DNA of 61,006 nt from Lactobacillus hominis DSM 23910 = CRBIP 24.179 (lineage in GTDB: Bacteria > Bacillota > Bacilli > Lactobacillales > Lactobacillaceae). Every line of letters begins with the position of its first letter. The stretch's first letter is position 1. The translations under genes and the position numbers were made by a program. The DNA lies in NCBI RefSeq assembly GCF_000296835.1, contig NZ_CAKE01000034.1:1-61006 (forward strand), read 5' to 3'. The notes under the pieces are model-generated. The model saw nothing but the letters and a program-made list of their open reading frames with translations. It made no database searches and was not told the DNA's origin. Positions 54,439-61,006 of this stretch are shown in pieces.

Positions 54439-55752
54439 TTAAGCTTCCAATTCACTTTTAAACTCATTTAAATCAGCTAATGCTTTTTTAGAAATTTCTA
54501 AGTGTCTTTCCTGCTTATTGCGTACTTTGTGGTCTAATTTTGGCAAAAGTGCGTATGAAGCATTCATTGGTTGAAAATGTTTAGCTGAAGTTGTCGTAAT
54601 ATAGTTTGCCATTGAACCTAATGCAGTTGATTTAGGGAAAGCAATCGTATCTTCATCCTTGGCTAATCTAGCTGCATTGATCCCTGCAACTAATCCTGAA
54701 CCTGCACTTTCTACATATCCTTCAACACCAGTTATTTGACCTGCAAAAAATAAACCAGGTTGTTTACGTGCTTCATAAGAAGCATTTAAGACTTCCGGAC
54801 TAGCAATATAAGTGTTGCGGTGCATCTTACCGTAACGAACAAATTTAGCACCTTCAAGTCCCGGAATCATTGAAAAGACACGTTTTTGTTCACCGTATTT
54901 TAAGTGAGTTTGAAAACCTACGATATTGTACATTGAAGCTGAAGCATTATCTTGGCGAAGCTGCACCACAGCATAAGGAGTTTTACCAGTTTTAGGATCT
55001 TCTAAACCAACTGGTTTTAAAGGACCAAAGAGCATTGTTTTTTCGCCACGCTTAGCCATAACTTCAATCGGCATGCAGCCTTCAAAGACATTTTTATCTT
55101 CAAAACCATGTAATTGTGCAGTTTCAGCGTTAACTAATTCTTTTTGGAAGTTATAAAATTCCTCTTTAGTCATTGGGCAATTTAGATATGCGGCTTCGCC
55201 CCTATCATAACGTGATTTTTTATAAACAATATTCATATCAATTGAATTCGCATCAACAATCGGGGCAGCTGCATCAAAGAAATGAAGTGAATCAGTGCCG
55301 CAAAAATCTTGAATTTGAGCTGCTAAATCGTCAGAAGTTAGTGGACCAGTTGCAATAATAGTAATGCCATCTTTAGGAATCTGAGTAATCTCTTCTTCAT
55401 GAATTGTGATATTAGGCATTTGTTTAAGCGTCTGCGTCACTTTTTGACTAAACTTATCGCGATCGACAGCCAATGCTCCACCAGCTGGAACAGCAGTTTC
55501 ATCAGCTGTCTTCATGATCAAAGAATCCAGCTGACGCATTTCTTCTTTTAACAAGCCTACTGCATTTGATAATTGATTAGAGCGCATTGAATTAGTACAT
55601 ACCAACTCAGCAAAATTGGCTGTTTCGTGAGCAGGAGTTAATTTTTGCGGACGCATTTCATATAGATCAACGTCGACGCCTTGTTTAGCTACCTGCCAAG
55701 CTGCTTCGCTTCCAGCTAATCCGGCACCTATAATAGTTACTTTTTTAGGCAT
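54439..55752 (-). CDS. trmFO: Folate-dependent tRNA (uracil-54-C5)-methyltransferase TrmFO
   Basis: TrmFO methylates U54 in the T-loop of tRNA using methylene-tetrahydrofolate and FAD. The 437 residues start with the dinucleotide fold [20 protein letters not shown] and include [38 protein letters not shown] and the [20 protein letters not shown] block near the C-terminus. The gene sits between topA and xerC as in other Firmicutes, but a terminator lies between it and topA. GGAAGGAAAC precedes the ATG. Confidence 0.96.
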   Translation of the reverse strand: MPKKVTIIGAGLAGSEAAWQVAKQGVDVDLYEMRPQKLTPAHETANFAELVCTNSMRSNQLSNAVGLLKEEMRQLDSLIMKTADETAVPAGGALAVDRDKFSQKVTQTLKQMPNITIHEEEITQIPKDGITIIATGPLTSDDLAAQIQDFCGTDSLHFFDAAAPIVDANSIDMNIVYKKSRYDRGEAAYLNCPMTKEEFYNFQKELVNAETAQLHGFEDKNVFEGCMPIEVMAKRGEKTMLFGPLKPVGLEDPKTGKTPYAVVQLRQDNASASMYNIVGFQTHLKYGEQKRVFSMIPGLEGAKFVRYGKMHRNTYIASPEVLNASYEARKQPGLFFAGQITGVEGYVESAGSGLVAGINAARLAKDEDTIAFPKSTALGSMANYITTTSAKHFQPMNASYALLPKLDHKVRNKQERHLEISKKALADLNEFKSELEA

Positions 55753-55787
55753 ATAAGTTTCCTTCCATTTTTTTTTATTTATATAAA

Positions 55788-55827
55788 AATAATATCATCA
55801 AATCGCTTTCAATTTGATGATATTATT
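55788..55827. terminator. Hairpin between topA and trmFO
   Basis: Two perfectly complementary 16-base arms (55788-55803 and 55812-55827) flank an 8-base loop and are followed on the minus strand by TTTTTATATA. It lies inside the topA-to-hslU gene run, so it may lower downstream expression. Confidence 0.8.
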
Positions 55828-55846
55828 GGATTTTTAAATTTCTTAA

Positions 55847-57925
55847 TTAATTTTCTTCAGGTTCTTCACGATAATCGCCATTTGGACATAAGATTACCAA
55901 GCCTTTCTTAGTCTTCTTTTGAACTAAATAGTGACCATCGTTTGGACAATTACGACCAATTGGTTGATCCCATGAAACAAAATCACATTCAGGATAACGA
56001 GAACAGCCATAGAATTTACGGTTACGCTTTGATTTCTTTTCGATAACTTCGCCTTTGCCACACTTAGGACAAGTTACACCGACTTTCTTAACAATTGGCT
56101 TGGTATTGCGACAATCAGGAAAACGTGAGCAAGCATAGAATTTTCCATAACGGCCCATCTTAATAACCATTGGTGCGCCACAAATATCACAATTAAAACC
56201 AGCTGGTTCATCTTTAATTTGAACCTTTTCAATTTGGCTATCTGCTTTCTCTAATTCCTTAGAAAATGGCTTGAAGTATTCATCAACTACCTTAACCCAG
56301 TTCTTCTTACCTACTTCAACATTATCTAAATCGTCTTCTAGTTGAGCAGTAAAGTCAACGTTAACAATATCTGGGAAAAATTCTTCAATTAAGCTGTCTA
56401 CAATTTCTCCTAATTCAGTTGGTACAATCGAACGACCTTCAAGTTTTACATAGTATCGTCTTTGAATAGTATCAATTGTCGGAGCATAAGTTGAAGGACG
56501 ACCTACACCATTTTCTTCCAAAGCATGAACTAAGCTAGCTTCAGTATATCTAGCTGGTGGTTGAGTAAAGTGTTGACGATCATCAGTTTTACTTAATCTG
56601 ACTTCATCGCCTTCATTTAAATCAGGCAATTCTTTATTTTTTTCTTTTTCATTGTCATAAACTTTAGTAAAACCAGCAAACTTCATTTTTGAACCTGTTG
56701 TTCTGAATGTTACGCCATTTTGAACAATATCTGCGCGAACAGTATCAAAAACGGCTGGGGTCATTTGACTAGCAATAAAACGAGCCCAGATAAGCGAATA
56801 AAGCTTATATTCTTCTGGAGTTAGATATTGCTTAATTGATTCTGGAGTTCTAAAGGCTGAAGTTGGACGAATTGCTTCGTGGGCATCTTGAGCATCGGCA
56901 TCATTTTTAAAATGTTGCGGCTTAACAGCAGCGTAATTTCCACCATATTCTTCGTGGATGAATTTTGATGCTTCATGCTTAGCAACATTTGCAATTCTCT
57001 TTGAATCAGTACGCATGTAGGTAATTAAACCAACTGAACCTTTACCCAAATTTACCCCTTCGTATAGAGATTGCGCAATACGCATAGTTCGTCTAGTACG
57101 ATAGCCTAAGCGTTTATTTGCTTCTTGTTGCATTGTTGAAGTAGTAAATGGTGCAGCTGGTTGTCTACGACGATCTTTTTTAACTACTTTTTCAACAGTA
57201 AAAGTTTTCTTTTTATCAATTTTTGCTAAAACTTCTTTAACTGCATCATTATTTGGCAATTCAGTCTTCTTGCCATTTAAGCCATAAAATGAACTTGTGA
57301 ACTTCTTACGATTCTTCGTAAAATCAGCATCAATAGTCCAATATTCTTGTGGCTTAAAGTTTTTAATTTCTTTTTCGCGGTCAATAACTAACTTCAAAGC
57401 CACTGATTGAACACGACCAGCAGACAATCCTTTTTTAACTTTAGCCCAAAGAATTGGCGATAAAGAATAACCAACTAATCTATCTAGAACACGACGAGCT
57501 TGTTGAGCATCTACAATGTCCATATCAATAGTTCTTGGATTCTTGAATGCATTTTTAACTGCATCTTTTGTGATTTCGTTAAAAGCAACGCGGTTGTTTT
57601 CTTTAGGATCTAAATTTAAGGCATGGGCTACATGCCAAGCAATGGCTTCTCCCTCACGATCCGGGTCGGATGCAAGGTAAACATACTTAGCTTTTTTAGC
57701 TTCGCTTTTAAGTTCTTTGATCGTGGCTCCTTTACCACGAATAGAAATATATTTAGGTTCATAATTATGCTCTACATCGACACCCATTTGTGATTTTGGC
57801 AAGTCACGGATATGTCCTTTTGAAGCAATAACATGATAGTTTCGACCTAGATATTTTTCAATTGTCTTAGCTTTATGTGGAGACTCCACAATTACTAAAT
57901 TTTTCTTTTTCTTAGTAGCAGGCAT
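55847..57925 (-). CDS. topA: DNA topoisomerase I
   Basis: A type IA topoisomerase that relaxes negative supercoils. The 692 residues have an N-terminal Toprim domain ([30 protein letters not shown]), the catalytic tyrosine in LITYMRTDS (about residue 303) and C-terminal zinc-finger repeats: two with four cysteines (CDICGAPM and following, CPKCGKGE and following) and a third reduced to two cysteines (CPNDGHY to LCPNGDY). The ATG at 57925 is preferred; GGGGCAG lies upstream. It follows the remains of dprA, the usual neighbour. Confidence 0.95.
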   Translation of the reverse strand: MPATKKKKNLVIVESPHKAKTIEKYLGRNYHVIASKGHIRDLPKSQMGVDVEHNYEPKYISIRGKGATIKELKSEAKKAKYVYLASDPDREGEAIAWHVAHALNLDPKENNRVAFNEITKDAVKNAFKNPRTIDMDIVDAQQARRVLDRLVGYSLSPILWAKVKKGLSAGRVQSVALKLVIDREKEIKNFKPQEYWTIDADFTKNRKKFTSSFYGLNGKKTELPNNDAVKEVLAKIDKKKTFTVEKVVKKDRRRQPAAPFTTSTMQQEANKRLGYRTRRTMRIAQSLYEGVNLGKGSVGLITYMRTDSKRIANVAKHEASKFIHEEYGGNYAAVKPQHFKNDADAQDAHEAIRPTSAFRTPESIKQYLTPEEYKLYSLIWARFIASQMTPAVFDTVRADIVQNGVTFRTTGSKMKFAGFTKVYDNEKEKNKELPDLNEGDEVRLSKTDDRQHFTQPPARYTEASLVHALEENGVGRPSTYAPTIDTIQRRYYVKLEGRSIVPTELGEIVDSLIEEFFPDIVNVDFTAQLEDDLDNVEVGKKNWVKVVDEYFKPFSKELEKADSQIEKVQIKDEPAGFNCDICGAPMVIKMGRYGKFYACSRFPDCRNTKPIVKKVGVTCPKCGKGEVIEKKSKRNRKFYGCSRYPECDFVSWDQPIGRNCPNDGHYLVQKKTKKGLVILCPNGDYREEPEEN

Positions 57926-57991
57926 CAAACTGCCCCTTCCTTGTACATTTTTATTACAAGTCTAAATTACCAGAAAACGATTTCTTGTCAA

Positions 57992-58222
57992 CTAAAGCAA
58001 ATTTTCAAATTCACTATTTACAATCGGCATCGCACCCGCTGCAATCAAATAATTCGGTCCCTCTGACAAAGGACTGGTTAGAGGACCTGGTACTGCAAAA
58101 ATATTTCTATTTGCTTCTAAAGCTAAATTTGCAGTAATCAATGAACCCGATTTTTTCTTAGCTTCCGTAACAATTACATTTTCGCTCAATCCCGCAAGAA
58201 TGCGGTTGCGCTCTGGGAACCT
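57992..58222 (-). pseudogene. dprA: 3' end of dprA, cut by a prophage
   Basis: DprA loads RecA onto incoming single strands in natural transformation. The last 76 codons are present and well conserved: FPERNRILAGLSENVIVTEA, then KKKSGSLITANLALEANRNI and FAVPGPLTSPLSEGPNYLI. Upstream of FPERNR the DprA sequence stops, and the frame closes at a TAA at 58250-58252. The remaining roughly 200 residues are not in the window and should lie at the far end of the prophage. The gene therefore cannot make DprA in this state. The position next to topA confirms identity. Confidence 0.9.
58196..58222. other. Probable prophage attachment-site junction in dprA
   Basis: DprA similarity ends at the codons for FPERNRIL, so the crossover core should lie at or just beside 58196-58222. 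The exact core cannot be fixed without the other junction. Confidence 0.6.
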
Positions 58223-58290
58223 GAATAGAGGTAATTTAGATCTGCAAAATTACTGTTATATCAATATTTGTAGCAATTCAACCATAAAGC

Positions 58291-58311
58291 ATGTGTGCCA
58301 AATGTGTGCCA
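58291..58311 (+). repeat. Tandem ATGTGTGCCA repeats, possible integrase arm sites
   Basis: ATGTGTGCCA occurs at 58291-58300 and again at 58302-58311, an 11-base period. They lie about 70-90 bases from the dprA junction, where arm-type sites of a phage tyrosine integrase would be expected. Confidence 0.5.
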
Positions 58312-58413
58312 CATTTTCAATTTATAAATCACTTTTAAAGCTTTATATAGCTTTTTATAGTTTATACAACTAGTTTGAAAGATATGCAAGATTGAAATTT
58401 TTAAGCAAGGTGT

Positions 58414-58443
58414 TTGTCACTATTCTTTTTATTATGCTACAAT
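58414..58443 (+). promoter_or_regulatory. Strong promoter in the prophage end
   Basis: TTGTCA (58414-58419), an 18-base spacer and TACAAT (58438-58443) preceded by TGC give a near-consensus extended promoter. It points away from dprA into the short transcription unit ending at 58496. Confidence 0.65.
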
Positions 58444-58460
58444 TGTTCATGGATTTTGTG

Positions 58461-58496
58461 AGAGGTAATCAATTGGAATGGTGATTATCTCTTTTT
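58461..58496 (+). terminator. Terminator of the first short phage unit
   Basis: AGAGGTAATCA and TGATTATCTCT pair with one wobble around a 10-base loop and end in a T-run. With the promoter at 58414 this defines a transcript of only about 45 bases, which spans an 11-codon frame starting at the ATG at 58449. Confidence 0.75.
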
Positions 58497-58508
58497 CACT
58501 TGCTGATA

Positions 58509-58517
58509 TGATATAAT
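58509..58517 (+). promoter_or_regulatory. Second extended -10 promoter in the prophage end
   Basis: TGA followed by TATAAT (58512-58517), directly after the first terminator. No good -35 box is visible. It would start a transcript of about 70 bases ending at 58597. Confidence 0.5.
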
Positions 58518-58563
58518 GAACTTGTTCTTATTTTGTTTTTTATTAGAACATCTTGTATTCAAT

Positions 58564-58597
58564 AGAGATAGCCACTGCAATGACTGTCTCTTTTTTT
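58564..58597 (+). terminator. Terminator of the second short phage unit
   Basis: AGAGATAG and CTGTCTCT pair with one wobble and are followed by seven T residues. Its 3' arm TGACTGTCTCT resembles the 3' arm TGATTATCTCT of the first terminator. Confidence 0.75.
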
Positions 58598-58601
58598 GTA
58601 C

Positions 58602-58625
58602 AAAAAAGCCTTGGAGTGATCCAAG
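58602..58625 (-). terminator. Leftward terminator facing the short units
   Basis: On the minus strand CTTGGA-TCAC-TCCAAG is followed by GCTTTTTT. It ends leftward transcripts from the promoter near 58790. Confidence 0.85.
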
Positions 58626-58680
58626 ACTTAAGATAGGTGTTAATTTTTACCATAACGCTAAACTAGTATTTAATTTATCG

Positions 58681-58764
58681 TTGTGAGATAGACCCCAGGA
58701 GCATGAGATTCTCGGCAATTGCCTTACTCCCCATTGGGAACTCAGCTTTATCCTTCATAAGTCA
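58681..58764 (-). CDS. Possible 27-residue phage peptide
   Basis: A short frame encodes MKDKAEFPMGSKAIAENLML and ends in ISQR. It lies in the small leftward unit between a promoter-like element and a terminator. No clear ribosome site is visible, so the transcript may be non-coding. The peptide is not hydrophobic enough to be a typical type I toxin. Confidence 0.25.
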
Positions 58765-58787
58765 TCTTACACACAATTATATCACAA

Positions 58788-58796
58788 AGATTAGAT
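58788..58796 (-). promoter_or_regulatory. Leftward extended -10 promoter
   Basis: On the minus strand TGA then TATAAT lies just after the endolysin terminator, with a T-rich weak -35 region. A transcript would run about 180 bases to the terminator at 58602 and cover the 27-codon frame at 58681-58764. Confidence 0.4.
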
Positions 58797-58798
58797 CA

Positions 58799-58847
58799 CA
58801 AAAAAAGACCCATCCCAGAGAAATTAATCTCCAGAGTGGGTCTTTTA
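58799..58847 (-). terminator. Terminator after the endolysin gene
   Basis: AAAAGACCCA and TGGGTCTTTT pair as the base of a long stem, with T-runs on both strands. It lies a few bases after the lysin stop. Confidence 0.85.
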
Positions 58848-58854
58848 ACATACT

Positions 58855-59937
58855 CTATAAAACAATGGTCGCCTTATCGCCATCTACAAATTTACCTGAT
58901 TGTTCGTTGCCAATTAGCAAGTACTTGCCTGATCTACCTAGTACGTGCCAAGTAGATCCTTTTTCAAGGTGCTTGATACCAGCGTCAGGTTTAGCATTGT
59001 TTTGCGTCCATGCATTATCTGCAGTTATTTGAGCAATGCCCTTGCCATATGGATTAACAGCCAACGGATTAATCTTAGTCAATCCATCAGCTTGAGAGAA
59101 CCATTGATTAGTACCAGCGCATACCGCACCGTCTTTAGCGCGGTTAATCTTAAATGTAGCACCATTAGGACGATGTCCTACTACTTTTTTAAGGGATGCA
59201 TCTTCATATAAATCTGCACCATTAGGACGATTAATTTTAAACTGTCCTAGTTCATTATACTTAACTTGTGGATGCCAATTCAATTCGTCATCTACCTCCT
59301 CGTTCTTAACTTTAGAAAAGTCCATTAAAGCAATATTCCCATCTACACCTTGGTTGCACCAATTATTAGTAAACTGCCAAATGGCTACTCCGTCCATTGA
59401 TGGAAAACAGCTGAAATCAGGTTGCGATACAGCTATGCCATTGCCTAATGGATAAGCTGCTACCCACAGCGAATCAGGAAACTCTTTTAAGATTAAAGAC
59501 GTATTTACCCGATTTTTCAGATTATAAGCTCCTGAGTAAAGCATTGGCTTATATCCAGCCTTTTGGATCATACGCATAGATACTAAAATAGCTTGCGTAT
59601 TAGCGGAAACAGGTCCATTCACTTCATTGCCGTCTCCTACTTCCCAGTCGGTAGCTAGAATAGATCCAGCCGGCAATCCTAAAGCCTTAGCTTGATAAAT
59701 AGCAAGTTCAGCATTAAGTTGCGCTAAATAGCTGTTGTCAGAAAATACGGCAAAGAAATATCCATGTGGCGTTTGTCCGCTGGCTATAGCGCTAGCAATC
59801 TGTTGTTTAGCACTAGGATTGCGATAAGTGGTGCCTTCGGTCAATTTAACTATGACAAACTTAGAACCGAATCTGGCGTAATTATTTACGTTTGGTGGAT
59901 TGTTGCTTGATACGTCCGCTCCGAATTGTCTTGCCAT
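58855..59937 (-). CDS. Phage endolysin, GH25 muramidase
   Basis: The 360-residue lysin cleaves the peptidoglycan glycan backbone at the end of the lytic cycle. The N-terminal GH25 domain (about 1-205) shows GADVSSNNPPNVNNYARFG, FVIVKLTEGTTYRNP, the catalytic LATDWEVGDG and YKPMLYSGAYNL. The C-terminal half carries repeated wall-binding segments (KINRPNGADLYEDASLKK, HRPNGATFKINRAKDGA) of a bacterial SH3 or S-layer-like type. The ATG at 59937 has AAAGGAGCG upstream; an in-frame ATG nine codons earlier is unlikely. There is no signal peptide, so it depends on the holin. Confidence 0.93.
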   Translation of the reverse strand: MARQFGADVSSNNPPNVNNYARFGSKFVIVKLTEGTTYRNPSAKQQIASAIASGQTPHGYFFAVFSDNSYLAQLNAELAIYQAKALGLPAGSILATDWEVGDGNEVNGPVSANTQAILVSMRMIQKAGYKPMLYSGAYNLKNRVNTSLILKEFPDSLWVAAYPLGNGIAVSQPDFSCFPSMDGVAIWQFTNNWCNQGVDGNIALMDFSKVKNEEVDDELNWHPQVKYNELGQFKINRPNGADLYEDASLKKVVGHRPNGATFKINRAKDGAVCAGTNQWFSQADGLTKINPLAVNPYGKGIAQITADNAWTQNNAKPDAGIKHLEKGSTWHVLGRSGKYLLIGNEQSGKFVDGDKATIVL

Positions 59938-59975
59938 TTTTACGCTCCTTTCTAAAAGAATCAAAAATATATTGA

Positions 59976-60485
59976 TTATAAGTGTAGGTCATCTAAGACG
60001 TCCTCACTCTCGGACTTAGAAATTGGCGAAGGTGTAGAAGTGGATGGCTTAACTTCTTGTTCTTTAGGTTCTGGTTTTTGAGCCATAACAGGATCAGTAA
60101 CTTTAGGAACTTCAATTTTTTCTACTGGCTTATCAGCATTTACAGTTGAATCCTTGACTACTTCATCATAAGCGTGTTGCACAAAGTTTCTTACAGTTGC
60201 TTCATCAATGGTCAATTGAGGATACAAAACTTGGATCTGCTTATAAACTTCAGCCGTGGCGTCATTGAGTTTTTTAGAACCATCTTTATCATCAAGAGAT
60301 GCCTGATAGTTAGATGCTCTTAAAGCTAGCGTTCCAACAAAATCAAAAACGTCAGCCATTTTAGGATGTTTGATTCTTAGCTTTTCGATCTTTGTTTTTG
60401 AATGTAAATAAAAAGCCCCCGTAGCTGTCATTAAGACAATAACGAAAGCCCAAATAGTATTAATCGTTAAGTCCATTTTGTTCAT
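59976..60485 (-). CDS. Phage holin, LLH-type
   Basis: A 169-residue protein with one N-terminal membrane helix (about 6-28) followed by a basic, helical segment and a Pro/Glu/Ser-rich acidic C-terminus (KPEPKEQEVKPSTSTPSP). This layout and the central ALRASNYQASLDDKDGSKK region resemble LLH-family holins (Lactobacillus delbrueckii phage LL-H). It lies just upstream of the endolysin, the normal place for a holin. The start overlaps the preceding 59-codon gene by 26 bases, suggesting coupling. Confidence 0.75.
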   Translation of the reverse strand: MNKMDLTINTIWAFVIVLMTATGAFYLHSKTKIEKLRIKHPKMADVFDFVGTLALRASNYQASLDDKDGSKKLNDATAEVYKQIQVLYPQLTIDEATVRNFVQHAYDEVVKDSTVNADKPVEKIEVPKVTDPVMAQKPEPKEQEVKPSTSTPSPISKSESEDVLDDLHL

Positions 60486-60639
60486 GGCTTACACCATCTT
60501 TCTTGACATCACCATGTTGCAAATAGCTTGCGATTTCAACAACATCATTTTTAATGTCTTCTGGTACTTGGTCAATTTCGATTTTGTGATCTTGGAATAA
60601 AACCACGTAATCCATGACGCGTGTGTTAATGTTTTTCAT
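60460..60639 (-). CDS. Small phage protein of 59 residues
   Basis: A 59-codon frame begins MKNINTRVMDYVVLFQDHKI and ends EQNGLND. It is acidic with no membrane helix. The upstream gene stops inside its first codons and the holin starts inside its last codons, so it is a link in a tightly overlapped lysis cassette. Small XkdX-like or similar proteins of unknown role are common at this position in Gram-positive phages. Function unknown. Confidence 0.6.
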   Translation of the reverse strand: MKNINTRVMDYVVLFQDHKIEIDQVPEDIKNDVVEIASYLQHGDVKKDGVSHEQNGLND

Positions 60640-60838
60640 TTTTCAACAGTTCCTTTCGTAAAACTTCATTCTCTTCTTGAAGATGCTTAACCTGATTCTT
60701 GTAATCATCACGTTCACTCTTAAGTTCTTGGATAATATCTTGGAAAGTATCTCGCTTGTTTTTGTAGTATGCGTTATAAGCTGTTATCAGTACGCCAAGC
60801 AAAGTACTTGCTGCACCAATAATTAAATCTAAATGCAA
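60626..60838 (-). CDS. Small phage protein with one membrane helix and a coiled coil
   Basis: About 70 residues: an N-terminal membrane helix (DLIIGAASTLLGVLITAYNA) and a charged coiled coil (IIQELKSERDDYKNQVKHL and following). The start is probably TTG at 60838, eight bases after a strong AGGAGG; the GTG at 60847 has no space from that ribosome site. Such proteins occur in lactobacillar lysis cassettes and may be holin partners or antiholins, but this is inference from position and shape. Confidence 0.6.
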   Translation of the reverse strand: MHLDLIIGAASTLLGVLITAYNAYYKNKRDTFQDIIQELKSERDDYKNQVKHLQEENEVLRKELLKNEKH

Positions 60839-60850
60839 GCGAAACACCTC

Positions 60851-61006
60851 CTACCGGTCGTGAGCTACATGCAAAATCAATAAAAATAGGACTATATCGC
60901 CGATGACGGTATGTCCCATTCTGAATTCTGATGTAAACAAGATATGTCCTAACTGTAAACCAGCTAGTCCTAATACAATTCCTCCACAAATTACTAGCAA
61001 TGTTCG
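60851..61006 (-). CDS. C-terminal part of a small phage membrane protein
   Basis: The last 51 codons of a frame that enters from the window edge. It encodes two hydrophobic segments (LLVICGGIVLGLAGLQLGHI and IGDIVLFLLILHVA) and ends HDR-stop inside the ribosome site of the next gene. It could be a holin or another lysis-cassette protein. Too little is present to say more. Confidence 0.5.
   Translation of the reverse strand, partial: RTLLVICGGIVLGLAGLQLGHILFTSEFRMGHTVIGDIVLFLLILHVAHDR

Larger units (their letters stand above)
58250..58854. other. Prophage end region without large genes
   Basis: About 600 bases between the dprA junction and the endolysin. It holds the tandem arm-like repeats, two short rightward promoter-terminator units, one leftward unit with a possible 27-codon peptide, and the endolysin terminator. 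No longer gene is supported. Confidence 0.7.
58220..61006. mobile_element. Prophage, lysis-module end
   Basis: From the broken dprA to the window edge, all recognisable genes are phage-type and leftward: small membrane proteins, an LLH-type holin and a GH25 endolysin. The lysis module next to one attachment site is the usual layout of integrated siphophages of lactobacilli. The integrase and the rest of the phage lie beyond 61006. Base composition looks less AT-rich than in the flanking genes. Confidence 0.9.

Noticed and set aside
58703-59032. Rightward 109-codon frame antisense to the endolysin end
   Set aside because: It runs through the endolysin terminator and opposite conserved lysin codons, with no ribosome site.
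1-61006. CRISPR arrays, rRNA operons, tRNA genes and insertion sequences
   Set aside because: I looked for regularly spaced repeats, conserved rRNA blocks, tRNA T-loops in the gaps, and transposase motifs. None was convincing by eye; a tRNA scan could still find one.

Overview
The window is low-GC Firmicutes DNA. Gene content and order (rexB-rexA-dinG, recU-pbp1A, gpsB-rnpB-ypsC, dprA-topA-trmFO-xerC-hslVU, plsY/parE-parC), Mn-dependent pyrophosphatase and very AT-rich spacers point to a Lactobacillus of the johnsonii/gasseri/acidophilus group. That assignment is inferred from recognised proteins; no search was run.

Layout. 1-481 is the start of a divergent mevalonate kinase gene. 548-13671 is a rightward block of DNA repair and replication genes: rexB, rexA, dinG, a DUF5590 protein, asnS, dnaD and nth. 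13751-16765 is the leftward recU-pbp1A pair. 16830-20721 holds ypsA, gpsB, rnpB, a THUMP methyltransferase and a metallophosphoesterase, followed by a decayed stretch. 21250-30020 holds degV, a small membrane protein, fhs, lspA, rluD and an unusual carA-carB pair. 30024-38305 is a mixed-strand region: rqcH, marR, a second degV, a frameshifted lysR, a ClC antiporter, a zinc-ribbon membrane protein and a XerS-like recombinase. 38306-39722 is a very AT-rich gap with almost no coding potential and a clear dif-like site at 39450-39477. 39723-57925 is mainly leftward: DUF1275 protein, cyclophilin, ppaC, a LysR regulator, parC-parE (plsY divergent), a degenerate aldo/keto reductase, an HTH-less LysR fragment, galM/lacX, hslU, hslV, xerC, trmFO and topA. 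From about 58220 to the end lies the lysis end of a prophage that interrupts dprA.

How it fits together. Genes left of about 30 kb mostly run rightward and genes right of about 39 kb mostly run leftward. The dif-like site sits at the switch, so the window very probably spans the chromosomal replication terminus. Three DNA-processing enzymes (RexB, DinG, Nth) lack the cysteines that hold [4Fe-4S] clusters in their classical relatives.

Most notable observations. (1) carA and carB are full-length and open over 4.2 kb, but the glutaminase Cys and His and most ATP-grasp ligand residues of both CarB halves are replaced, while the C-terminal MGS-like regulatory domain remains recognisable. They lie right after lspA-rluD, where other Firmicutes carry a whole pyr operon. 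This looks like a retained pseudoenzyme complex or an early relic. (2) The dif-like site and terminus architecture. (3) A prophage inserted at a conserved DprA motif, with a small cluster of short promoter-terminator units next to the attachment site. Other decay includes a frameshifted LysR, a LysR fragment without its DNA-binding domain, an aldo/keto reductase without its catalytic Tyr and His, and a broken zinc-ribbon gene.
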